Assembly: GCA_013043165.1 (NCBI GenBank)
Contig: JABDOQ010000036.1
Location: forward strand, 1-46,174
Direction of reading: 5' to 3'
Length of the DNA: 46,174 nt
DNA from: Woeseiaceae bacterium
Lineage (GTDB): Bacteria > Pseudomonadota > Gammaproteobacteria > Steroidobacterales > Woeseiaceae
The notes under the pieces: model-generated
What the model was told of the DNA's origin: nothing
Seen by the model: only the letters and a program-made list of their open reading frames with translations
Databases searched by the model: none
Position numbers and translations under genes: made by a program
Shown here: positions 25,801-32,877 of the stretch, in pieces
How the letters are laid out: the number at the start of each line of letters is the position of its first letter
Position numbering within the stretch: the first letter of the stretch is position 1

Positions 25801-26334
25801 ATAAATAACGCAAACCTCACGTTTGAACGCCTGGTCCGGCCGCACTTCGACCGGCTGTATCGTCTCGCCTGGCGCCTGACGGGTCGTAAAGCGGAGGCCG
25901 AGGACCTTTTCCAGGAACTCCTGATCAAGGCGTATGGCAAGCTCGATGAGCTGGCCAGGATCGACGAACCCGGATCATGGCTCTCTCGCGTTATGTACAA
26001 TCTGTTCATCGATGAGCGGCGCCGCTTCGCGCGGCGACGCCTGCACACGGTCGAGGAAGGACGGCTGCCGGGCGACGGGCTTGCGGGGTTCGCGAGTACC
26101 CAGGATCCCGCCCGCGACAACGAGCGCCGGGAGAAGTTTCTCATGCTCGATGCCGCCTTATCCCGGCTCAGCGATGAACAGCGCCTGGTCGTGCTGCTAC
26201 ACGACACAGAAGGCTATAAACTCAATGAAATACATGAACTTACCGGTGTTCCGGTGGGAACCATCAAGTCCCGCCTGCATCGGGCGAGGGCACGCCTGCG
26301 CGAGATTCTGACGCGCAGCGGAACCTTTTTCTGA
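25801..26334 (+). CDS. ECF sigma-70 factor with no canonical start codon (ATA proposed)
   Basis: The frame encodes a complete ECF sigma factor: region 2 (LTFERLVRPHFDRLYRLAWR, then AEDLFQELLIKAYGKL and PGSWLSRVMYNLFIDERRRF) and region 4 (LSDEQRLVVLLHDTEGYKLN, then VPVGTIKSRLHRARARLREIL). It opens right after the ctaB stop (TGA 25783-25785), yet no ATG, GTG or TTG exists in frame until the ATG at 25993, inside region 2. AAGG at 25787-25790 lies 10 nt upstream of ATA (25801), which would give 177 residues with a normal N-terminus. Reinitiation after ctaB is another possibility. It is followed by a putative anti-sigma gene. Family membership is clear; the start is not. Confidence 0.8.
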   Translation: MNNANLTFERLVRPHFDRLYRLAWRLTGRKAEAEDLFQELLIKAYGKLDELARIDEPGSWLSRVMYNLFIDERRRFARRRLHTVEEGRLPGDGLAGFASTQDPARDNERREKFLMLDAALSRLSDEQRLVVLLHDTEGYKLNEIHELTGVPVGTIKSRLHRARARLREILTRSGTFF

Positions 26335-26346
26335 CGGGGGTCGTGT
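26320..26346 (+). promoter_or_regulatory. Possible ECF-type promoter before the putative anti-sigma gene
   Basis: GGAAC at 26320-26324 is followed after 16 nt by TCGTGT (26341-26346), resembling the GGAAC-N16-17-(T/C)CGT pattern of many ECF promoters. It overlaps the end of the sigma gene and would start transcription just before the ATG at 26355. Single occurrence, low information. Confidence 0.2.
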
Positions 26347-26354
26347 AACAGGAC

Positions 26355-26906
26355 ATGCGGGAAAAAAACACACAAACCGGAACCACGGACAAGCAGGATC
26401 AGGAGATCCAGGCGCTGTTAAAGGACTACCCGATGCCCGAGGCAAGCACGGCTTTTTACGACCAGGCGCTGGCGCGCGCAACGCACGAAGGTTCGCGCCG
26501 ACAGCGGAATCGCTGGATCATGACCGGCTTTGGTTCCGCCGTGGCAGCCGGGCTTGCGCTATGGTTTGTCGGCGGCTTTTTCTTCGCGACCCCTGTTGCA
26601 CCCGATGCCGAAGCGGTCATACCGGGCATCACGATGACGCTGCAGGAGCCACGTACCGTCAATCTCGTATTTGCCTCCACATCGGCGCTTGATTCGGCGC
26701 TGCTTACGATCACGCTGCCGGTCGGCATAGAGCTGGCAGGTTTTCCCGGACAGCGCGAAGTCGCCTGGCAAACCAGCCTGAAAGAAGGCAAAAATTTACT
26801 GCCGCTCAAGCTCGTTGCCGTATCGCCTGTTGGCGGTGAGGTGCTTGCGCGACTCGAACATAACGATCGTAGCCGAACGTTCCGGCTGGCCATCGACGTG
26901 AGCTAA
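26355..26906 (+). CDS. Single-pass membrane protein in anti-sigma position
   Basis: The 183-residue protein has a short cytoplasmic N-terminus of about 53 residues (with KDYPMPEASTAFYDQALARA, a helical segment), one membrane helix at about 54-78, and a beta-rich periplasmic domain (ITLPVGIELAGFPGQREVAW, KNLLPLKLVAV, GGEVLARLEH). This topology, and its position 20 bp behind an ECF sigma gene, fit a membrane-bound anti-sigma factor. The zinc-binding HxxxCxxC motif of ZAS anti-sigmas is absent. A role as sensor of the envelope state is inference. ACAGGAC precedes the ATG. Confidence 0.65.
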   Translation: MREKNTQTGTTDKQDQEIQALLKDYPMPEASTAFYDQALARATHEGSRRQRNRWIMTGFGSAVAAGLALWFVGGFFFATPVAPDAEAVIPGITMTLQEPRTVNLVFASTSALDSALLTITLPVGIELAGFPGQREVAWQTSLKEGKNLLPLKLVAVSPVGGEVLARLEHNDRSRTFRLAIDVS

Positions 26907-26918
26907 AGGAGCAGTTCA

Positions 26919-27407
26919 ATGAAACAGTTGAAGGTATTTTTTGCAATCGTGACTTTGATCGCGGTTGCCTTTTTCCCGGCGGCGATTCGCGCCGACGATC
27001 GCGCCGACCTCGATGATCTTGAGGGCGTAACGATTTTCGTCCTCGACGATAGCAGCGAACTCGATGACGAAATTGCCGAGATGCGGGGGCCCGACGACGG
27101 TGACGTCGATGAAGATGACTGGGAAGACGAAGAGGAAGGCGAGTCAGGTGACGAATCTGATCAAGACTCCGACGTCGATGAAGAGGAAGGCCTCGACGAC
27201 GACGAGATGGAAGACGAATTCGAAGAGGACGACGCATTCGAAGATGACGAGATGGAAGACGAATTCGAAGAGGACGACGCATTCGAAGAAGACGAGATGG
27301 ATGAGGAAGACGATTTCGAAGACGGAGATGATGTCGACAATGACGAATTTGACGAAGACGACGAGGACGACGAGGACGACGAAGACGACAGCCCCGAGGA
27401 AGACTGA
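26919..27407 (+). CDS. Extremely acidic secreted Asp/Glu-rich repeat protein
   Basis: The 162-residue protein has a signal peptide (MKQLKVFFAIVTLIAVAFF, cleavage near residue 22-25) and then an Asp/Glu-rich chain. After Arg56 there is no Lys, Arg or His, so the mature protein is a strong polyanion and probably disordered. A 15-residue unit (DEMEDEFEEDDAFED) is repeated in tandem, encoded by 45-bp units. AAAGGAGC gives an excellent ribosome binding site, 12 bp after the anti-sigma-like gene. I recognise no family. Periplasmic calcium or cation buffering, or masking of a basic surface, are guesses. It ends the operon before the terminator at 27467. Confidence 0.75.
   Translation: MKQLKVFFAIVTLIAVAFFPAAIRADDRADLDDLEGVTIFVLDDSSELDDEIAEMRGPDDGDVDEDDWEDEEEGESGDESDQDSDVDEEEGLDDDEMEDEFEEDDAFEDDEMEDEFEEDDAFEEDEMDEEDDFEDGDDVDNDEFDEDDEDDEDDEDDSPEED
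27201..27290 (+). repeat. 45-bp tandem duplication inside the acidic protein gene
   Basis: 27201-27245 and 27246-27290 are nearly identical 45-bp units (one difference, in the last base), each starting GACGAGATGGAAGACGAATT. A third partial copy begins at 27291. The length of 15 codons preserves the frame, so copy number may vary between strains. Confidence 0.85.
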
Positions 27408-27466
27408 GCTTTGTTCACTGGTTGAGCGACAGCCGGCCGACAACAGGTCCTATACGCCTGAAAACC

Positions 27467-27505
27467 GAAAATACCCCCGATTGGTAACGATCCGGGGGTA
27501 TTTTC
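27467..27505 (+). terminator. Intrinsic terminator after the sigma/acidic-protein operon
   Basis: Perfect 13-bp arms GAAAATACCCCCG (27467-27479) and CGGGGGTATTTTC (27493-27505) around a 13-nt loop, with a T run in the 3' arm. It lies 60 bp after the acidic protein stop and 70 bp before the next gene. Confidence 0.85.
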
Positions 27506-27574
27506 TTGCGCCACGTCATAGTTTTCATACCGACAATGCCGGTACCCTTGCGATCTGACATAACGCTGATTCGC

Positions 27575-29191
27575 ATGACCTACATGGCCAAGAAAACATT
27601 CCTCGCAGGCACTGTCCTGTTGATTGCGGCAATTACGGCCGTGCTACCGGCGCAAACGGCTTCGGCGATGACGGCCGAGCAGTATTTCGAGGACGGCAAC
27701 CGGCTTTTCCGCGACGATCTTTACTGGGCCGCGTTGTTGCGCTACCGGCAGGCCGCTGACGAGGGTCTCGATTCGGCTGTCTTGCATTACAACACGGGCG
27801 TTGCGCACTACCGCGCGATGCAGCACATTCGTGCTCGCGATTCGTTGCAGAAAGCGTTGCTGGAGCCAACTCTGCGCGTAGCCGCTCAGTATAGCCTCGG
27901 CCTGAACGCGTACGCTGCGGGCGAGACAGAAGAGGCCCTGCGCTGGTTTCGCCTGGTCCGTGATCAGGATGCAGACAGGAAGCTGCAGTCTTTTGCAGTC
28001 GTCGCGATCTCGAGAATTCGTGCTGCCGAAGAAAAGCCGGACGATTTTGAAATCCGTGTCGCCGAACGCAGAAAAAAAAGAACCTTTGCCGACCTCGAGT
28101 TTCGCGCCCGCGTGAGTTTTGGCAGCGACGACAATGTCTTTCGCACGCCGGGTCAAAATTACATCGACTTTTCCGGCTCCACGCCAACGACCGTGGCGCC
28201 GGTACCAGCGAGCGGCACATTCCTGCCGCTTAGCCTGAGCGTCAAGTACAAGATCAACAGCCTGCCGTTTGAAGGCTTTTATGGCGCCTATCGCCTGGCC
28301 GGGCGCTACTACCAGGACAAGGAACTGGAAAACGCCAATGAATACCTGCACGAAGTAAGTTTTGGCAGCGAGTACAGCCGCAGGGAAGGCTCGAGAAAGC
28401 GCGAAGTCAACAGCGCATTCAAGATAGCCCAGCACGATGAAATCTATTACGACCCGGACGATGGCGGCAGCCGAGTCATCGACGGCGCTGTCATAGACGA
28501 CCGCATGAATTATCTCCGCTACGGGCCCGAGCTGTCGTTGCGACAGGCAAACGAGCGACTATCCTTCGGTGCAAAGTTCAAGGGCCAGCTCTGGAACTAC
28601 GAGGATATCGATGTCGTCCCCGAGTACGACCACGAGTATTTCCTCGTTAACTTCTTCGGCCAGTACAAGTTTACGCGGACTTCGCTGTTTCGCCTCACGG
28701 CCAAGTATTACAGTCGCCGTTTCGGTGACCGGCCCGCTTTTGATCCCGACGGTCAACAGCGGATCGGCAATCCAAACATACGCTACGACTACTTGTCCTT
28801 GACGTTGCGGGCACGACAAAGAATTACCAACAACATGTGGTTCGGCTGGGACGTCGAGCGCACTGAGCGCACGGATCAATACCGCGGCTACAACGATTAC
28901 ACGCGAGACAGCTTTCGCGTCGAGTTTCACTGGGCACCGGGAGACAGGTTCGACCTCGAAGCCAGCGGAATTTATCGCCTATACGATTATCCCAATGCTT
29001 TTGCGTTCCACAACCCGGTCGCCGGTCGCAAAACGCAGGAATCTGCTGACGCACTTTTCATCGGCACTTTTCGCATGACCCGCCGCCTGAGCCTTGTCGC
29101 CGAAGCCAGCTATCGAGAGACCGTCTCGAACGATATCCGCATCCAGTACGAGCGCTACCAGTACATGCTCGGAGTGCGCTGGCAACACTGA
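27575..29191 (+). CDS. TPR-containing outer-membrane beta-barrel protein, unassigned
   Basis: From the ATG at 27575 (or 27584, MAKKTFLAG) the protein has about 535-538 residues. It has a signal peptide (cleavage after TASA), a periplasmic helical domain with TPR-like repeats (AEQYFEDGNRLFRDDLYWAA, SAVLHYNTGVAHYRA, AAQYSLGLNAYAAGETEEAL), then about 350 residues of alternating beta strands rich in aromatic residues and ending YMLGVRWQH. TPR plus barrel is the layout of Slam/DUF560 and BcsC-type exporters, but the sequence is not clearly either. A role in export or anchoring of a surface component is inference. Neither start has a strong ribosome binding site. It lies just after the sigma/acidic-protein operon. 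Confidence 0.7.
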   Translation: MTYMAKKTFLAGTVLLIAAITAVLPAQTASAMTAEQYFEDGNRLFRDDLYWAALLRYRQAADEGLDSAVLHYNTGVAHYRAMQHIRARDSLQKALLEPTLRVAAQYSLGLNAYAAGETEEALRWFRLVRDQDADRKLQSFAVVAISRIRAAEEKPDDFEIRVAERRKKRTFADLEFRARVSFGSDDNVFRTPGQNYIDFSGSTPTTVAPVPASGTFLPLSLSVKYKINSLPFEGFYGAYRLAGRYYQDKELENANEYLHEVSFGSEYSRREGSRKREVNSAFKIAQHDEIYYDPDDGGSRVIDGAVIDDRMNYLRYGPELSLRQANERLSFGAKFKGQLWNYEDIDVVPEYDHEYFLVNFFGQYKFTRTSLFRLTAKYYSRRFGDRPAFDPDGQQRIGNPNIRYDYLSLTLRARQRITNNMWFGWDVERTERTDQYRGYNDYTRDSFRVEFHWAPGDRFDLEASGIYRLYDYPNAFAFHNPVAGRKTQESADALFIGTFRMTRRLSLVAEASYRETVSNDIRIQYERYQYMLGVRWQH

Positions 29192-29196
29192 TTCTC

Positions 29197-29205
29197 TGCT
29201 AGACT
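29197..29205 (+). promoter_or_regulatory. Putative extended -10 promoter of uvrD
   Basis: TGCTAGACT (TGn plus TAGACT) lies 6 bp after the preceding stop codon and about 60 bp before the uvrD start. No clear -35 is visible, acceptable for an extended -10. The hexamer is the same as that before rpoZ and the TRAP binding protein. Confidence 0.35.
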
Positions 29206-29265
29206 TCCCCGCTCTCGATCTGCAGCGATGGCCTGTTGTCTTTCTCTTCCCGCGCCGGGTGCCCC

Positions 29266-31440
29266 ATGGATGTAACGCCAATCCTAGAAAACCTGAATGA
29301 CGCGCAGCGTCAGGCCGTTACAGCGCCTGCGGAGCCGACGCTGGTCATCGCCGGCGCCGGCAGCGGCAAGACTCGCGTACTTGTCCATCGTGCGGCATGG
29401 CTTATCGACGTCGAGGGGCTTTCTCCGCAGAGTCTGCTGGCCGTAACGTTCACGAATAAAGCGGCGGCCGAGATGCGTGGCCGTATCGAGACGCTGCTCA
29501 AGCTGCCGGTTCAAAATCTCTGGATAGGCACATTCCACGGTCTCGCGCATCGCATGTTGCGCCGCCACTGGCGCGAGGCCGGATTGCCGCAGAACTTCCA
29601 GATCATCGACTCCGATGACCAGCTGCGCCTGATCAAGCGCCTGCTAAAAAACCTCGAGATCGATGACAGCCGCTGGGTACCGCGCGAAATCCAGTGGTTT
29701 ATCAACGCGCAAAAGGACGAAGGCCTGCGTCCGCAGCATCTCGACGATGAAGGCAATGCGGATCGCCGCCAGATGATTTCCCTGTACGAATCCTACGAAG
29801 AGATCTGTGAACGCGGCGGGCTCGTCGACTTTGCAGAACTACTTCTGCGTGCCCACGAGCTGTTACGGGACAACGCCGAGCTGTTGGCGCACTACCGTCG
29901 TCGATTTCATCACCTGCTCGTCGATGAATTTCAGGATACGAACGCCATACAATACGCATGGCTGCGGTTGCTCGCCGGTGATCAGGGCGTTCCGTTTGTT
30001 GTTGGCGACGACGATCAGTCTATCTATCGCTGGCGGGGCGCGCGCGTCGAACACATTCATCGCTTTCAAACGGACTTTCCAGGCACGCGGGTCGTCAAGC
30101 TGGAGCAGAACTATCGCTCCACGGCAACTATTCTCAACGCAGCCAACGCGATTATCGCCAACAACAGCTCGCGGCTTGGCAAGAATTTATGGACCGAAGG
30201 CGCCGAAGGTGAGGCAATCAGGATCTACTCCGCCTACAACGAGCGTGACGAAGCGGACTTCGTCATCGGGCGCCTGCGTGACTGGATTGATCAGGGTAAC
30301 GCGCGTGCCGACTCGGCGATTCTTTATCGCTCCAATGCACAATCACGCGTCCTTGAAGAAGGGCTGATCAACGCACGCATTCCCTACCGCGTTTACGGTG
30401 GCCTGCGTTTTTTCGAACGTTCCGAAATCAAGGACGCGCTCGCCTACCTTCGCCTTATATCAAACCGTGACGATGACAGTTCCTTCGAGCGCATCGTCAA
30501 CAAACCAACCCGCGGCATAGGGGCGCGAACCGTCGAACTGATGCGCTCCTACGCACGCGCGAATGCGTGTCCACTGTGGCGAGCCGCGGGCGCTACTGCC
30601 AGCAACGACCTCAATGGTCGCGCGGCAAACGCTGTGAGTGCGTTTATGTCGCTTATCGAGCGCATGGCGCGCGAGACGAGCGGCCTCGAGCTGCACGATC
30701 AGGTCGATCACGTCATTTACGCGAGCGGCCTCGTCGACTTTTTCAAGAAGGACAAGGGTGAGAAGGGTGAGACCCGCGTAGAAAACCTGCTCGAACTCGT
30801 CAGCGCCGCAAAGAGTTTTCAACCAGATCCGGCTGAGGAAATGTCACCGCTGGATGAGTTCCTGTCGCATGCTGCGCTCGAAGCCGGTGAGGGCCAGGCC
30901 GAAGCCTGGGAAGACTGCGTGCAACTAATGACCATGCATTCGGCCAAGGGCCTCGAATTCCCGCTGGTCTTCATGTGTGGTATGGAAGACGGCCTGTTCC
31001 CGCACCAGCGGTCGATAGCCGACCCCAGCGGCCTGGAAGAGGAGCGTCGCCTTTGCTATGTGGGCATCACTCGTGCCAAGCAGACGCTGTTCATTACACA
31101 CGCCGAGCAGCGCCGCCTGCACGGTATGGACAACTTTTCGCAACCATCGCGCTTCATTGGCGAAATACCCGACGAGCACGTGGAAGAAATCCGGCCGCGC
31201 GTGCAGGTATCACGGCCCATGCGATCTGCTGAGTCGCAAACGCGCAGTCGGAGATCGACCGCACCGGCCAGTGAGTTGGGAATTCGCCTCGGCCAGCGGG
31301 TCCGCCACAAGAAATTCGGCGATGGCGTGATTCTGAACTGCGAGGGACAGGGTGCCCATGCCCGGGTCGAAGTCAATTTTGAGGCCGCGGGCACAAAATG
31401 GCTGGTATTGACCTATGCAAACCTGGAAGCGGTCTCATGA
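29266..31440 (+). CDS. uvrD: DNA helicase II (UvrD)
   Basis: 3'-to-5' superfamily 1 helicase of nucleotide excision and mismatch repair. The 724 residues from the ATG at 29266 (MDVTPILENLNDAQRQAV) contain GAGSGKT (30-36), AVTFTNKAAAEMRGR, VDEFQDTN (Walker B), GDDDQSIYRWRGA, QNYRST, MTMHSAKGLEF and CYVGITRAKQTL. The C-terminal block GQRVRHKKFGDGVILNCEGQ is characteristic of UvrD rather than Rep. A longer frame from 29236 has no support. There is no strong ribosome binding site. It precedes trkA by 43 bp. Confidence 0.97.
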   Translation: MDVTPILENLNDAQRQAVTAPAEPTLVIAGAGSGKTRVLVHRAAWLIDVEGLSPQSLLAVTFTNKAAAEMRGRIETLLKLPVQNLWIGTFHGLAHRMLRRHWREAGLPQNFQIIDSDDQLRLIKRLLKNLEIDDSRWVPREIQWFINAQKDEGLRPQHLDDEGNADRRQMISLYESYEEICERGGLVDFAELLLRAHELLRDNAELLAHYRRRFHHLLVDEFQDTNAIQYAWLRLLAGDQGVPFVVGDDDQSIYRWRGARVEHIHRFQTDFPGTRVVKLEQNYRSTATILNAANAIIANNSSRLGKNLWTEGAEGEAIRIYSAYNERDEADFVIGRLRDWIDQGNARADSAILYRSNAQSRVLEEGLINARIPYRVYGGLRFFERSEIKDALAYLRLISNRDDDSSFERIVNKPTRGIGARTVELMRSYARANACPLWRAAGATASNDLNGRAANAVSAFMSLIERMARETSGLELHDQVDHVIYASGLVDFFKKDKGEKGETRVENLLELVSAAKSFQPDPAEEMSPLDEFLSHAALEAGEGQAEAWEDCVQLMTMHSAKGLEFPLVFMCGMEDGLFPHQRSIADPSGLEEERRLCYVGITRAKQTLFITHAEQRRLHGMDNFSQPSRFIGEIPDEHVEEIRPRVQVSRPMRSAESQTRSRRSTAPASELGIRLGQRVRHKKFGDGVILNCEGQGAHARVEVNFEAAGTKWLVLTYANLEAVS

Positions 31441-31470
31441 ATACCCGTGAGCCGCGTTTCTGATCTGATG

Positions 31471-31476
31471 TAGACT
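31471..31476 (+). promoter_or_regulatory. Putative -10 element TAGACT before trkA (leaderless arrangement)
   Basis: TAGACT ends 7 nt before the trkA ATG, with no ribosome binding site between. The spacing is identical to that before ubiA. No good -35 is seen. Confidence 0.25.
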
Positions 31477-31483
31477 ACGATCG

Positions 31484-32860
31484 ATGAAAATTCTCATTCT
31501 CGGCGCCGGTCAGGTTGGCTCCTCGGCCGCCTACCATTTGTCTCGCGAGGAAGCCAACGAGGTCACCGTTATCGACAAGCGGCCCGAAGTGCTTCGTGAG
31601 CTGCAGGATCGACTCGACATCCGGACCGTCGTCGGCCACGCCGCCTATCCCGAGGTACTTGCCCGCGCCGGCGCGAGCGACGCGGACATCGTCGTCGCCC
31701 TGACCGATAGCGACGAAACCAACATGGTTGCCTGCCAGGTTGCATACACTCAGTTTCGAACTCCCACGAAGATCGCACGAATTCGCTCGGCCGACTACAT
31801 GAACGCCACCAAGCTGTTCACTCAGGACGCAATTCCGATCGACGTGCGCATCAGTCCGGAACAGCTGGTCTGTACCTACGTCGAGCAGCTGATTCTCTAT
31901 CCGGGCTCGTCCCAGGTTCTCGAATTTGCGGATGGCCGGGTGCGGCTGGTCGGCGTAAAGGCGGATCGGGACGGTCTCCTGGTCGGCCAGCGCATTGCGA
32001 CGCTCAAGGATCATATTCCGAATACCGAAGGTCGCATTGCGGCAATCTATCGCCAGGGCAAGGCCATGCTCCCTGATGGCGATACGGTCATTCAGGAAGG
32101 CGACGAAGTCTTTTTTATCGCCGACCGCAAGGATATCCGTGTGTTTATGAGTGAGATGCGCCGCCTCGAGGATCCGGTTCGACGCGTCGTTATCGCCGGC
32201 GGTGGAAATATCGGTGTGCGGCTCGCACTTGCCCTGGAACAAACCAACCAGGTGAAGATCATTGAACGCGATCAGCAGCGCGCTCGCGACATTTCCGAGC
32301 AGCTCAACAAGGCGATCGTGCTCGTTGGTGATGCTGCCGATGAGGAGTTGCTGCTCGAGGAGAACATCGACAATGTCGACGTGTTCTGCGCGCTTACCAA
32401 TTCCGAAGAAGCCAACATCCTGAGCTCGATGCTGTCCAAGCGGCTCGGCGCACACAAGGCGATGGCCCTGATAAACAGAGCATCCTACGTCGACCTGGTT
32501 GAGGCGGGCACCATCGATATCGCGATATCCCCACAACAGGTCACGATCGGCTCCCTGCTTGCACACGTGCGCCGCGGTGACGTCGTCAAGGTGCACTCGC
32601 TGCGACGTGGCGCTGCCGAAGCCATGGAAGCAATTGCCCATGGCAACGAAGAGAACTCCAAAGTCGTTGGTCGCGCGATCGACGACATCGATTTGCCGAA
32701 AGGAACGGCTATTGTCGCCATTGTGCGTGGCGATCAGGTGATTATTGCTCATCACGACACGGTCATCGAGGCCGACGATCATGTAATCCTGTTCATGACC
32801 GATCGTCGCAAAATCGAAAAACTCGAGAGCCTGTTCCAGGTCGGCGTTTCCTTTGTTTAG
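31484..32860 (+). CDS. trkA: Trk potassium uptake system NAD-binding protein TrkA
   Basis: Cytoplasmic gating subunit of the TrkH potassium channel. The 458 residues hold two RCK units: residues 1-220 with ILGAGQVGSSAAYHL and DKRPEVLRELQDRLD, and residues 230-458 with IAGGGNIGVRLALAL and ERDQQRARDISEQL, each followed by a TrkA-C domain (VGVKADRDGLLVGQ; GRAIDDIDLPKGTAIVAIVR). Length and duplication match TrkA. It is 17 bp upstream of trkH, so the pair forms one unit. No ribosome binding site precedes the ATG; see the -10-like element at 31471. Confidence 0.97.
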   Translation: MKILILGAGQVGSSAAYHLSREEANEVTVIDKRPEVLRELQDRLDIRTVVGHAAYPEVLARAGASDADIVVALTDSDETNMVACQVAYTQFRTPTKIARIRSADYMNATKLFTQDAIPIDVRISPEQLVCTYVEQLILYPGSSQVLEFADGRVRLVGVKADRDGLLVGQRIATLKDHIPNTEGRIAAIYRQGKAMLPDGDTVIQEGDEVFFIADRKDIRVFMSEMRRLEDPVRRVVIAGGGNIGVRLALALEQTNQVKIIERDQQRARDISEQLNKAIVLVGDAADEELLLEENIDNVDVFCALTNSEEANILSSMLSKRLGAHKAMALINRASYVDLVEAGTIDIAISPQQVTIGSLLAHVRRGDVVKVHSLRRGAAEAMEAIAHGNEENSKVVGRAIDDIDLPKGTAIVAIVRGDQVIIAHHDTVIEADDHVILFMTDRRKIEKLESLFQVGVSFV

Positions 32861-32877
32861 GGCCAGCTGATAAACAA

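Noticed and set aside
26919..27407. Alternative +1 frame through the acidic gene (Lys/Thr/Arg-rich product) and the minus-strand Ser-rich frame
   Set aside because: Both are shadows of the GA-rich repeat; only the acidic frame has a signal peptide and a strong ribosome binding site.
31475..32782. 435-codon minus-strand frame opposite trkA
   Set aside because: trkA is complete with both RCK units on the plus strand; the antisense frame has no recognisable domain and only mirrors codon bias.
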